Shown here: one piece after another, positions 17,955 through 27,738 of the stretch
Position numbering within the stretch: the first letter of the stretch is position 1
How the letters are laid out: the number at the start of each line of letters is the position of its first letter
Assembly (NCBI GenBank): GCA_913041895.1
Contig: CAJWKQ010000005.1
Coordinates: 1 to 41,854 of the forward strand
Length of the DNA: 41,854 nt
From: an uncultured Verrucomicrobiales bacterium
Lineage (GTDB): Bacteria; Verrucomicrobiota; Verrucomicrobiia; Limisphaerales; UBA1100
Direction of reading: 5' to 3'
Made by a program: the position numbers and the translations under genes
The notes under the pieces: model-generated
The model's input: the letters and a program-made list of their open reading frames with translations, nothing else
What the model was told of the DNA's origin: nothing
Database searches by the model: none

Positions 17955-19732
17955 CAGTTGTCGTCAAACATGCGCAGGCCGGTTTCAAAACGCACCCGTT
18001 TTTCATTCGTAACTTCAAATGCTGAGATACGTCCACGACCCTCTTTAGAGCTATCGAGCTTGATGCGGGCTGAGTATTGGTTTTCGCGTGTGTGAATGTG
18101 TCCCCAATGTTCTACTGTACCGGTTACATTCCAGGTGCAGAGCAAACTATAACTCTCTCCTGCCGGTTCAATAGAAACGATGCGCACTTCTTTTACATCT
18201 GAGATCGCCCCTCCCTGTTCCTGCATACGAAGAGCGCTTTCAATTTGAAGAAATAGTTTTTCAAGTGTTTTACCTGTGACACTGTGGGCGAGCGCATCGT
18301 AAATATCACTTTGTTGGTTATACTCCCAAGCGCGGTAAATGTTTTGAAGTAAAGTAGATGTGTGTTCCTTAAGGTCCAAGGAGGCAGAATGCTTTCTTTG
18401 TGAGAGTGGAACATGATCTTTAAATAAAAATGCGCCCAGCAACCAGATTGCGAGCACTCCCAAACTTCGTACGATGCGCTGAGAGTGGCCACGATAGATT
18501 CCCCACGTGAAAACGCTTGCGGCAAATGCAATCCCGATTAGAATAAAACTAACGCGTGAAATTGCGGGTTGAAGTGGGGCAATCCAACCAGTATTAAAAT
18601 TGATGGGGCTTGGTGTTTCGCCCTCACGGGACCAATCGTATTGTGGCTGGTCTTTAACGAAGAATTCTTCTGTTGGAGGTAAGTTGCGGTCATAAACAAT
18701 TGAACGCATAAACGGAGCCGAATCATTGAAGATCTCCCATTTCATTTTCACGGATTTGGGTGGTGCCTTGGCAGGATAACGGAGAATAATTCCAAGTCTT
18801 GCTTGATAAGCACTTATGCGACGAGGCTTTGCATTTTGGGCGAAGTCGTTGATGTCTAAACCAAAAAACTGTAGTCTCTGAAGCACTGCCTTTACCGGAA
18901 TTTCATCAATTTCAACGGGGTTTCGCTCGCGAAACCACTCGGCAATTAGTTTGCGCGCTACCTCTTGCTCTTCCACTTCAAGAAACTCACGATTTTTTCG
19001 TTTCACAGGCACCCATTTTTCGAATGTGAGCAGAGGCACCAGAATCTCATGACGAACCTCTCGGTCATTCAAATAAATGTAAGAATACAGTCCGGTGTAG
19101 CTGGTAATGCCAAGTCGTTTTTGCATTTCTTCCTCGCGCTTCTTACGCAACTCGCGCCAGTTCTTAGGGGCTTCCGTTGGGGGATTCTCCCAATCAATAG
19201 CAATGGTATGTGGTCTGCCGTGTTGGAGTTGAGTAGGTTTGTCAGTCCAAATGCCTTTCTGCAAAACCATGAAATCCATTATGGATGGGATCACGCTTTT
19301 GTTTCCTCCAAATTGCTGCAAAACAGTCAGAAATTTTGGTTTTTGCTTCGCAGGAATATAGCGCATCAAGAAAATTGCATGTCGCTTCATTAGCTCGGCT
19401 TGCGGCACGCCTTCATCCGGGATTGCCGCAAGATCCCGGCGTTCAACCTCTCCTTTCAGGAGTTTTCCATCTTCACCGCGTAGCGTAAAATGTTTTAGCA
19501 GGAATTCGTCGTGTTTTACCGCTGCTTCACGAAGGTCTTCAGCGTTAAAGATGGTTTTTGAGTCTGCTTTTAAGCTGTGAAAAAGCACAAGATCCTCGAG
19601 CATTATGCGAAGTTCCACTAGCACCTCATCCTCGCGCACATTGGCGACGGCGTTACTCATGGATATGGGATGAGCTATGGCCGAAAGGGCCAAAACCAAC
19701 CATGCTGCCACAATGATCCTGAGGGAGTTCAA
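17954..19732 (-). CDS. uncharacterised secreted/membrane protein coupled to the ABC transporter
   Basis: 592-aa ORF with signal peptide (LRIIVAAWLVLALSAIA) and central TM segments. Stop and next start overlap (TGATG), implying translational coupling with the ATPase. Confidence 0.8.
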   Translation of the reverse strand: MNSLRIIVAAWLVLALSAIAHPISMSNAVANVREDEVLVELRIMLEDLVLFHSLKADSKTIFNAEDLREAAVKHDEFLLKHFTLRGEDGKLLKGEVERRDLAAIPDEGVPQAELMKRHAIFLMRYIPAKQKPKFLTVLQQFGGNKSVIPSIMDFMVLQKGIWTDKPTQLQHGRPHTIAIDWENPPTEAPKNWRELRKKREEEMQKRLGITSYTGLYSYIYLNDREVRHEILVPLLTFEKWVPVKRKNREFLEVEEQEVARKLIAEWFRERNPVEIDEIPVKAVLQRLQFFGLDINDFAQNAKPRRISAYQARLGIILRYPAKAPPKSVKMKWEIFNDSAPFMRSIVYDRNLPPTEEFFVKDQPQYDWSREGETPSPINFNTGWIAPLQPAISRVSFILIGIAFAASVFTWGIYRGHSQRIVRSLGVLAIWLLGAFLFKDHVPLSQRKHSASLDLKEHTSTLLQNIYRAWEYNQQSDIYDALAHSVTGKTLEKLFLQIESALRMQEQGGAISDVKEVRIVSIEPAGESYSLLCTWNVTGTVEHWGHIHTRENQYSARIKLDSSKEGRGRISAFEVTNEKRVRFETGLRMFDDN

Positions 19733-19780
19733 GGCCGCGTCTTATAGTTTAAATCGCCGAATTACGAAAGCCTCAAAGAG

Positions 19781-21634
19781 TTACTTTACTTCGATGATGG
19801 TTTCCACCCACTCTCGAAAGTGCATGCCTTCAGATTCGATATCGGCAGTGATAATGTAAACCCCAGGCACCCTCGGAGCCTGAATCTTTACTTTTACCGT
19901 CCCTTCGGCTCGTGATCTAAGTTTGGTGGAGCTAGGTTTGCTCAGTACTTTGACACCTTGGCGGCCGTGTGGAGTGATCTTGAATATGCGCTGTGTCGGA
20001 GAATGATTGATGAGGCGTACTTCCACCTCGCGCATTTCGCCGGGTTTCATTTTGTTTCCGTATGGATAAAATGTCGCCCACCTTTCGTCTATCCCATAGT
20101 TTGGATCATCCCACGGAAAGAGATCGCGAAGGATCTTGGTGCGTTTGGCATATTGTGCTTCAAGGTAGGTTAGTTCCCTTCCCGAGAATCGGAATACATG
20201 CGGCACATGTTGGTTGATCAGCCAAGTATTCTTGGGCAATTCACGTACAATCTTGAAACATCGCGGGTAGCCTGAATCTGGATGGACTAGGTTTCGATTT
20301 AATAAACAATAATCATCGATGCCAGAGGGAGCAAACGAGTCGCCGATAAAGAACACCGGTTTGGCTTTGGGCCGTTCTACGAGTAATGCCCCGTGGTAAT
20401 ACATTTGCCCCGGGAAAAACCGAAAAGTGAATTGGTATTCATGCCATTTCATTGTCTCACCGTCTTTCATACCCTTGACATCTTTGATGGCATTTTCGGT
20501 TAAACCTGGCATGAGATATCTTCCAGGATTCTCTAATACATCCTCATATTCAGTAGTTGCAAATACGGGGCACTTGAAGTGTTCGGCAGCCGCCTTGACC
20601 ATTTGTGAATGGTCGTCATGCGTGTGGGTGACAAAGATGCCATCGATTTGTTTTACAACACTCTTCGCTACGAGATCTTTCACGTATTCGAATTGATTCT
20701 TTCCGCCGCAATCCAAAAGGAATCCATGGCCGTTGTCTGCCACGATGATGCGGCTGGTTGAATATTGAATAATCCAATCGGGCGTATCCAGGTGTAGGCA
20801 GTAAGGCATGAGGTCAATCTTTGCTCCCTTACCCAATATGCGTTCACCACAAATACGCATTCGCTCTTCTTTGAAATACCAATGCAATGCGTTGGTCGAG
20901 AGGTAGTTCCGGTAGAGCGCTTGCACACGGCTGATAAGTTTGTTGATAGCCTTTTCAGAGTTATCAATTACAGGGCCACGTGCAGGATATATAATATCTG
21001 GTTTCCACGCCTTTATCTTTTCGAGGCTGTTGATTAAATCTGCCAAGCGCGCGCCATAACCGTGATATCCCCCAACCTTTGCCTTGGGAATTGCATCTTG
21101 AAAACTGTATAGATCGAAGATTTTCCCATCTCCGTAAATTAAGTCTCCCGTGAACGCGCACCGCTTTCCATCCACCACTGCCAAATAAGACACGGCTCCT
21201 CGAGTAAAACCTGGCGTTTCCATTACCTGAAACTTGATGTTAGATGAGTCTATAACATCTCCTTCGCTTACCCATTTATCCACTTTTATCGGCTCTATCA
21301 ACACTTTGGTGGACTGCTGCTCATAATAATGGAAACGTTTCGAAGACATAGTTTTCCAGTAATCGTTTGTATTTGAAAATAGGTTTTCTTCTTTTTGCGG
21401 CGCCACCACGAGGGCGTCCTCAGGTATTGCTGCAATGACATCACGTCGGTGATGAGTAAGCAGCAATTGGCCTACTTTTTGATTGGATTTACCAAACCTA
21501 TACACGTGTACAGAATCAGAATTTTTGAGGTTTCCAATAGAAATTGAGTTTCCGTCGGCAAGTTGCTCAATCTTGACGCTTTCTGCCCCAGTTATTAATT
21601 GAATTAGCATTAGCGAAATAACTAGTGTGCGCAT
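19781..21634 (-). CDS. tandem metallo-beta-lactamase-fold protein (degenerate first domain, intact second)
   Basis: Second domain VTHTHDDHSQM, FFIGDSF, NQHVPH. First domain has LLTHHRRDV / TPGFTRG / FTGDLIYG / YPARGPV, with several metal ligands lost. Confidence 0.82.
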   Translation of the reverse strand: MRTLVISLMLIQLITGAESVKIEQLADGNSISIGNLKNSDSVHVYRFGKSNQKVGQLLLTHHRRDVIAAIPEDALVVAPQKEENLFSNTNDYWKTMSSKRFHYYEQQSTKVLIEPIKVDKWVSEGDVIDSSNIKFQVMETPGFTRGAVSYLAVVDGKRCAFTGDLIYGDGKIFDLYSFQDAIPKAKVGGYHGYGARLADLINSLEKIKAWKPDIIYPARGPVIDNSEKAINKLISRVQALYRNYLSTNALHWYFKEERMRICGERILGKGAKIDLMPYCLHLDTPDWIIQYSTSRIIVADNGHGFLLDCGGKNQFEYVKDLVAKSVVKQIDGIFVTHTHDDHSQMVKAAAEHFKCPVFATTEYEDVLENPGRYLMPGLTENAIKDVKGMKDGETMKWHEYQFTFRFFPGQMYYHGALLVERPKAKPVFFIGDSFAPSGIDDYCLLNRNLVHPDSGYPRCFKIVRELPKNTWLINQHVPHVFRFSGRELTYLEAQYAKRTKILRDLFPWDDPNYGIDERWATFYPYGNKMKPGEMREVEVRLINHSPTQRIFKITPHGRQGVKVLSKPSSTKLRSRAEGTVKVKIQAPRVPGVYIITADIESEGMHFREWVETIIEVK

Positions 21635-21780
21635 TGGAAAAAGGTAGCGTGAAGTCTTTGATAGGCAATAAAGGAATATAGCTAGTGATTATATGCACTA
21701 TGTGCCCTTTTCATAGTTTGTATGTGTGGGGGTAAGAGTATGTAAAATTCATAAGTTTATGGCTTTAAACTTGAAAAAAA

Positions 21781-22980
21781 ATGTGGAAAGGAGCACCTCT
21801 TCAGAGCGGGGGTATGACAACAAGTAACGATAAACGTAATGTGAGGACCGATTTGCCTCTAATGAGTGATGATGAGGGAAACGTTGTTTTATTTCATCCC
21901 TTTATCCCCGATAAAGCAAAGGATTATGTGTGCGATACGCTGAGCACAAGATGGATTGGCCAAGGGCCAAAAGTCGAACGGTTTGAGCAAAAATTTAAGG
22001 AAGTCATTGGCTCGGAGCAAAGCCCGATTTCGGTTGGAGCGGGAACAGACGCCTTACACTTAGCATATGTGTTGGCAGGCATTCAGCCTGGAGATGAGGT
22101 TGTGACTCCAGTCTTTACCTGTACAGCCACCAACATCCCTTTAGCACATATGGGGGCAGTTATTCGGTTTGCTGATGTTCAAACAGACACACTCAATATT
22201 GATCCAAACCATGTTCGCGCGCTAATGACTGAAAAAACAAAAGCGATTGTTTGCGTGCATTACGGAGGACTTCCTTGTGATATGCAGGAACTCCGTGAAA
22301 TCGCTGATGAGTGGAAAGTGCCGATAATTGAAGATGCCGCTCACGCATTTGGGGCATCTTATATGGGGACTCCGATAGGCAACCTTTCGGAATTTACCAT
22401 GTTTTCCTTTCAGGCAATTAAACATATTACAACGGGCGACGGCGGTATGTTAATGCTGAAGGACTCGGGTTTAGTTTCTAAGGCCAAACGGATTCGTTGG
22501 TTTGGAATTGATCGTGAGGCGAAGCAGGGGGGCATTTGGGAGAACGATATTACCGAATTAGGTTTCAAGTATCAAATGACTGATATTTCTGCTGCAATAG
22601 GATTGGCGGCTTTAGAGGAATATCCTCAAATGATAGAACATAGGAAAAAACTATTTTCAATATATGAAAAGGAGCTTATCAGTATTCCGGGTATCCAATT
22701 TGTTGGCTCACGGAGGACAGATCGGGAGCATGGAGCATGGCTTTGCACTATATTAGCGGAAGATCGACGCGGGCTTCAAGCAAAGCTGGCTGAACACCAC
22801 ATTGAGTCAAATCAAGTCCATTTCAGAAATGATCGCTATTCGATTTTCAAATCATACATTGAAGAAGGGGCGTATCCTCATATGGATACGGTGGAAGATC
22901 AGTATTTAGTGTTACCGCTGCACACTAAAGTGAGTGAAGAGGATGTATTGCGTATTTGCGATTTGGTCCGGAAAGGCTGA
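21781..22980 (+). CDS. DegT/DnrJ/EryC1 family PLP aminotransferase
   Basis: GAGTDALHLAYVLAGIQPGDEVVTPVFTCTATN, VHYGGLPCDM, IEDAAHAFGA, FSFQAIKHITTGDGGML. Start may be ATG 21814. Confidence 0.93.
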   Translation: MWKGAPLQSGGMTTSNDKRNVRTDLPLMSDDEGNVVLFHPFIPDKAKDYVCDTLSTRWIGQGPKVERFEQKFKEVIGSEQSPISVGAGTDALHLAYVLAGIQPGDEVVTPVFTCTATNIPLAHMGAVIRFADVQTDTLNIDPNHVRALMTEKTKAIVCVHYGGLPCDMQELREIADEWKVPIIEDAAHAFGASYMGTPIGNLSEFTMFSFQAIKHITTGDGGMLMLKDSGLVSKAKRIRWFGIDREAKQGGIWENDITELGFKYQMTDISAAIGLAALEEYPQMIEHRKKLFSIYEKELISIPGIQFVGSRRTDREHGAWLCTILAEDRRGLQAKLAEHHIESNQVHFRNDRYSIFKSYIEEGAYPHMDTVEDQYLVLPLHTKVSEEDVLRICDLVRKG

Positions 22981-22984
22981 AGGA

Positions 22985-23689
22985 TTGAGCATAAAAATTC
23001 CTTACCTGGCAGATAAGCAACTGATGGATTTGAATGAAAGGCTGCAAGGCCGAGGGGTCTTGACTGATTTACTTAAAAGTCAAGAGGGAGACCCATTTGA
23101 CAAGGGGACAATTATACCCGAGCTGGATTCTTCATATAAGAAAAATCATTATCAGTATTTGTTTTACGTACTTACTAGAATGTTACTGCCAAAGAGAATC
23201 GTAGAGATTGGGGTTCTACAGGGATTCTCATTGCTAGCCATGGGTTGCGCACTAAAGGAAAATGGAACGGGCGAAATTCACGCTTTTGATCTTTTTGAAA
23301 AGTATGAATACAAGTGTGATAACTTTGATGATGTTGCATCACGCGTATCAGAGATGGAACTTGAAAAACTCGTTACTTTACATCAAGCGGATGCATCATC
23401 GGTGGCTACATTTATAGAGGAAACTGATATTCTTCACGTAGATGTATCTAATGATGGTCAAATAGTGAGTGAAATTTTTTCACAATGGGAAAATAAAACA
23501 TCTCAAGCTATGATTTTTGAGGGAGGTAGCTTAGAGAGAGATAAGGTTCAATGGATGGTTGAGTATGATAAAAAAAGTCTTTTTGATGAGTTTTTGGAAT
23601 TAAGTAAAAACGAGCCAGAGTGGCACTTTTTCACAATCCATCCATTTCCTTCCATCACAATCGCTGTGAACGGAAAATATGAACCTTAA
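22985..23689 (+). CDS. class I SAM-dependent methyltransferase-like
   Basis: KRIVEIGVLQGFSLLAMGCAL motif I, EIHAFDLFE. The track opens at 22934; TTG 22985 gives little overlap. Confidence 0.65.
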   Translation: MSIKIPYLADKQLMDLNERLQGRGVLTDLLKSQEGDPFDKGTIIPELDSSYKKNHYQYLFYVLTRMLLPKRIVEIGVLQGFSLLAMGCALKENGTGEIHAFDLFEKYEYKCDNFDDVASRVSEMELEKLVTLHQADASSVATFIEETDILHVDVSNDGQIVSEIFSQWENKTSQAMIFEGGSLERDKVQWMVEYDKKSLFDEFLELSKNEPEWHFFTIHPFPSITIAVNGKYEP

Positions 23690-23879
23690 AATGAAGATGA
23701 CAATTCCCGCCTCTAGTCATGTTGTATATGGCTGGGGCACTATACCTCCTTGCATCAAGCTGAATTACATCTGCTAATCAGCTTCCGATTCTTTTTGAGC
23801 GCCTTTTTAAATTTGGGGTTGGTAATTTCATTTTAAATCCTACCTATATCGCCGGTAAAACTGATGTTAGTTGATTTAT

Positions 23880-24639
23880 TTTATATCTTTGAGCTTGAAA
23901 GTTTTTGCCTCTGTTTCGGGGTGTTTGCCCTTTTTTGTATTGGCTTTAAAGTAGTCTAGCAAGAATGAGTGACGACCTTGCCATCGATAAATACACGGCA
24001 CATTACCATGATAGATGCTGAGAAATATTTTCTATAAAACTCTTCTTTCTATGCTTCTCCTCAATTATGAGGGTTCGGAAAATCCCTGAAGTTCTGCAAC
24101 TGTGGGCACTGTACTCATCTTTCTCGGAATAGTACGTATCTATGTGCGGACACCGATATCGATTTATTAAATACTGTGCCTGCTTGGTGGCGGGCATGCT
24201 TTCCCCGCACCCTTTGCATAGTTTTTTATTTTGGCATCTTGGAGAATAAATTGCAAAGCTAATCAAGATGGTTCCTTGTAGTATCTTTTTGTCAATCAGT
24301 TGAGTGTATAATTTTTTATCAAAAGAAGACCACATGTAATAGGTATCAAATTCGGGTATTTCTGCTTGTTGCACATCCGCGTGGATTATCTTTCCATCAA
24401 TTATTTGTTGTGAATATTTTGCATGTTCTTTTCGGATTTCAAGTCCCCCTATTTTTTTTGGGGGGGGGGTGAAAATTGCCTATAAACGCAAGACTATGCC
24501 CCCAACCGGATCCAATTTCAAAAAAACTCTTATTCTCAATATATTCTGAAAGGTTTTCAAATACCTTATTTGGAGTTTTATGTGGCACATATCTCTCCAT
24601 TTTGAATATATCGCTTCTTTCGATCTCTTGTATATTCAT
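23880..24639 (-). pseudogene. frame-disrupted methyltransferase-like gene (homopolymer at 24452..24469)
   Basis: ORF 24439..24639 (..NKSFFEIGSGWGHSLAFIGNFHPPPKKNRGT*) breaks at C10A8 (minus strand). Removing one base rejoins it to ..KKIGGLEIRKEHAKYSQQIIDGKIIHADVQQAEIPEFDTYYMWSSFDKKLY.. in ORF 24003..24374. A second, weaker frame change near 24010 would extend to ..YHGNVPCIYRWQGRHSFLLDYFKANTKKGKHPETEAKTFKLKDIK*. Confidence 0.65.
24452..24469. repeat. T8G10 homopolymer tract
   Basis: attttttttggggggggggt read directly. Confidence 0.9.
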
Positions 24640-24702
24640 GGCTAAAAAAGATTTCCTGATTTTAATGGCTTGGCTTTTATATCACCTTAATCTGGCCAGA
24701 GA

Positions 24703-25827
24703 TTAACTGTGTAAATAATCTAGAATGGCCTCACATATAAACTCGATTTCCTGCTGTCCAAGCTGCGGGTACATTGGTAGTGTGACGATCGATTCACATA
24801 CATTGTCCGTTACACTAAGGTCAGCTCGAATGTATTCCCCATTTCTGTAAGGTTCCATTTGGTGCAAAGGTGGATCAAAATGGACAGATGCTTCTATGCC
24901 TATGCTCTTCAGGTGCAAGACGAGTGAATCGCGTAATTCAGGGTTTTTCAGTCGAATAGTGTACATTTGATATACATGCTTATTTCCTGGCACTACGACC
25001 GGAGTAATGATGTTATCCTTTTCTGAAAGTAAACCATTATAAAGTTCTGCATTTTTGATTCGCTTGCTATTCATGGATTCAAGCTTATCCATCTGAACCA
25101 CGCCCATTGCCGCCTGAAAATTAGTCAGCCTGAAATTATATCCAATATCAGATGCTATCCGACGCCATGGTTTATTTTTTGATTGTTGCTCAGGAGCGGT
25201 TTTATTTATGCCATGAGCCATCACGCATTTAACCCTATTGGCGATTTCGCTATCATTAGTTGTCAGCATTCCACCTTCACCAACAGTAATATTTTTAGTG
25301 GGGAAAAAGGAGAAGCATCCCGTTCCAAAGGAACCGGCTTGTTTCCCACAATGTTCTCCTCCAATCGTCTCTGCACTATCCTCTACTATGTACAACGAAT
25401 TCTTTTCTGCGATTTTTTTAATTTCAGTCATATCTGCCATCTGGCCAGCATAGTGTACAGGCATGATTGCCTCTGTTGAGGGGGTAATGAGTGATTCAAT
25501 TGATTTGGGGTTCAAGGTGAAAGAAGTTTCATTAATGTCAGCAAAAATGGGCGTCGCCTTCGCGTTTATTATTGCGTTGGCTGATGCCACCCATGTGAAA
25601 CTTGGGACAATGATTTCTCCGCGTATATCAGCGCATTCTATGGCTAATTGTAGGGCAGAAGTGCAGGAGTTCATTGATATAGCGTGATCTACCCCCAAGA
25701 GATTTTTGAACGCTTCCTCGAATTCAGAATTTTTTTCCCCGTGGCAAAGCCACCCGGAAGATATAGTTTCTGTTATGGCATCTAATTCCTCTGTGCCAAT
25801 ATCCGGAATGCATAAAGGTATTTTCAT
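24703..25827 (-). CDS. DegT/DnrJ/EryC1 family sugar aminotransferase
   Basis: MKIPLCIPDIGTEELDAITETISSGWLCHG, VEDSAETIGGEHCGKQAGSFGTGCFSFFPTKNITVGEGGML. Confidence 0.94.
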   Translation of the reverse strand: MKIPLCIPDIGTEELDAITETISSGWLCHGEKNSEFEEAFKNLLGVDHAISMNSCTSALQLAIECADIRGEIIVPSFTWVASANAIINAKATPIFADINETSFTLNPKSIESLITPSTEAIMPVHYAGQMADMTEIKKIAEKNSLYIVEDSAETIGGEHCGKQAGSFGTGCFSFFPTKNITVGEGGMLTTNDSEIANRVKCVMAHGINKTAPEQQSKNKPWRRIASDIGYNFRLTNFQAAMGVVQMDKLESMNSKRIKNAELYNGLLSEKDNIITPVVVPGNKHVYQMYTIRLKNPELRDSLVLHLKSIGIEASVHFDPPLHQMEPYRNGEYIRADLSVTDNVCESIVTLPMYPQLGQQEIEFICEAILDYLHS

Positions 25828-26798
25828 TTCATATTTGGATGCTCGTAAGATTGGACGTACATATTTATTCCCTCTTTTAAGTTAAACTTTGGATTATAAT
25901 CCAGTATTTCCTTAGCCTTTTGAATATCGAGAGCTCCCCTTAGTGGGCGATTCATATCTCTATCATCATTGATGATAACATTCAATTTGGGGAAGTAATT
26001 TAACAGTTCATCTGCTACTTCTTTCAATGAATATCCCTTTCCATAAGTAATATTGAAATCTTCGCCTATGGCATTCTTATGTAAAAGAGCTGAAGCTAAT
26101 CCGTTGGCGATATCTTCAACATAGGTGAAATCAAATTGCAGGTCTCCGCCTCCGTCCAATGTTATAGGTTTTTGTTCGATAGCATTTTCAATAAAAATTT
26201 GAATAACTCGTCGATTGATATCATAAGGCCCATATACTGCAGAAGGTCTCACTATAGTGCACGGGATATTAAATCTTTGTGCGAAAACACGTGTCATAAT
26301 CTCGCCACTGTATTTAGATCCACCATAAACATCTTTTGGCCTTTTTGGGTGGTCTTCGGGGCAGGGGATTGCATCAAAGTCGCCATATACCATACTAGAG
26401 CTTACATAGACGAAGTTCTTTAAATTTTTGCAGCTAATGACCGACTGTAATAGGTTAACTGTGCCACCAACAATACCTTGAATAGCTTCTTCAATGTATA
26501 TGTTGGATTGATTGGCTAATGGCATTCCTGCTAAATGCAATATATAATCCGGCTGTAATTCATCGATAGTTCTCTGAACCAAGCCGGCGTTTGATGTATC
26601 CCCTCTGATGAAAGATAGTTTTTCTATTTCAACTTCCGTAAATCTTCTCTCAAGATAATCCGGAAATCTAATTTTCTCGGTTGGCAAGTATCTTATGAAT
26701 GGGTCAAGTATTGTTATATTGTGCCCATTTTTAAACAGAATTTCTGTGACCTTGCTTCCGATTAGCCCGGCACCTCCAGTGATAAGAATCTTAGACAT
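25824..26798 (-). CDS. NAD-dependent epimerase/dehydratase (extended SDR)
   Basis: ILITGGAGLIGSKV, YVSSSMVYGDF, DVYGGSKYSGE; ATGA overlap with the downstream aminotransferase. Confidence 0.92.
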   Translation of the reverse strand: MSKILITGGAGLIGSKVTEILFKNGHNITILDPFIRYLPTEKIRFPDYLERRFTEVEIEKLSFIRGDTSNAGLVQRTIDELQPDYILHLAGMPLANQSNIYIEEAIQGIVGGTVNLLQSVISCKNLKNFVYVSSSMVYGDFDAIPCPEDHPKRPKDVYGGSKYSGEIMTRVFAQRFNIPCTIVRPSAVYGPYDINRRVIQIFIENAIEQKPITLDGGGDLQFDFTYVEDIANGLASALLHKNAIGEDFNITYGKGYSLKEVADELLNYFPKLNVIINDDRDMNRPLRGALDIQKAKEILDYNPKFNLKEGINMYVQSYEHPNMK

Positions 26799-26802
26799 AG
26801 TT

Positions 26803-27738
26803 TTACCTTAAATTACTTCCCCGTAAATTAGTGAAATCCGAAGCTCTCTGTTCTTCCCCCTCCTCCAAGCACGCTCTTTCTATTAAGACACCCCTATCTT
26901 TAGCTATAACAATCATCCCTTTTTTTTGCACTGAGATAATTCTCCCTGGCACACCGCAATAATTTTCATCAAGCAATCGCGCTCTGCATAAAAATAATTT
27001 TTTATTTCCAATATACGTAAACGCACAAGGATAAGGAGGGGCAAGTGCTCTAATTTGGTTGTGAACCTGAATCGCAGTCATGGTCCTCCAATTAATTAGG
27101 CCGTCTTCGAAAGTTCTGGAATGGTAGTAACATCCCTCAGAATGTTTTTGAGGGATTCGTTTGACAGAGTCATTTTTATAATCATTTAGAACTTCGTGGA
27201 CCAAATCGCTGGCGATATGGTTAATCTTTGTATGTAAATCTAGTATAGTATCATTAATATCTACACTGATCTTTCTTTGACTCAAAATGTCACCTGTGTC
27301 TATGCCTCCATCCATCGCAATCACGGAGCAGCCAACGTACTCTTCTCCATTGATTAAGGCCCAGTTTAATGGGGATGCTCCTCGGTAATCAGGCAACATG
27401 GACGAGTGGACATTAACGACTTCCATAGAAGGTATTTTTAATAAAGGTTGCTTGAAAATTTGGGTAAAAGATGACACTATAATTACATCTGGAGAGAGAG
27501 ACTTAATCTTCATTAAGCTTTCTTCCGAATTGATATTTCCCGTTGCGTGAATCGGGATTTTCTTTTCAGAACAAATTTGATCCACCGAAACATCCCATTC
27601 TGTATCACTGTTCTTTGGCGGGGAGGTGACGCAAAGCTGCACTCTCCAGCCTTTCTCTATTATGCCCTTTAGAGTAAGTGCGCCTTTTTTTCCTTTACCA
27701 ACGAAAATCAGGTTCATTGAAGCTCGTTTATTCTTCAA
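26803..27738 (-). CDS. methionyl-tRNA formyltransferase-fold protein, probable sugar N-formyltransferase
   Basis: VVNVHSSMLPDYRGASPLNWALINGEEYVGCSVIAMDGGIDTGDIL carries the N..H..D formyltransferase motif; sits in an aminosugar operon. Confidence 0.82.
   Translation of the reverse strand: MKNKRASMNLIFVGKGKKGALTLKGIIEKGWRVQLCVTSPPKNSDTEWDVSVDQICSEKKIPIHATGNINSEESLMKIKSLSPDVIIVSSFTQIFKQPLLKIPSMEVVNVHSSMLPDYRGASPLNWALINGEEYVGCSVIAMDGGIDTGDILSQRKISVDINDTILDLHTKINHIASDLVHEVLNDYKNDSVKRIPQKHSEGCYYHSRTFEDGLINWRTMTAIQVHNQIRALAPPYPCAFTYIGNKKLFLCRARLLDENYCGVPGRIISVQKKGMIVIAKDRGVLIERACLEEGEEQRASDFTNLRGSNLR

Noticed and set aside
12150-21634. Numerous 60-142 aa plus-strand ORFs opposite the minus-strand genes
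   Set aside because: They lie fully antisense to long ORFs with recognisable domains or signal peptides, have no family motifs, and look like chance open frames.
19781-21634. Reading the first MBL domain (THHRRDV) as an active site
   Set aside because: It lacks the second and third His of HxHxDH and the later ligands (F in TPGFTRG, R in PARGP).
26803-27738. Housekeeping methionyl-tRNA formyltransferase (fmt)
   Set aside because: Context within an aminosugar operon and a divergent N-terminus favour a sugar N-formyltransferase, though only phylogeny would settle this.
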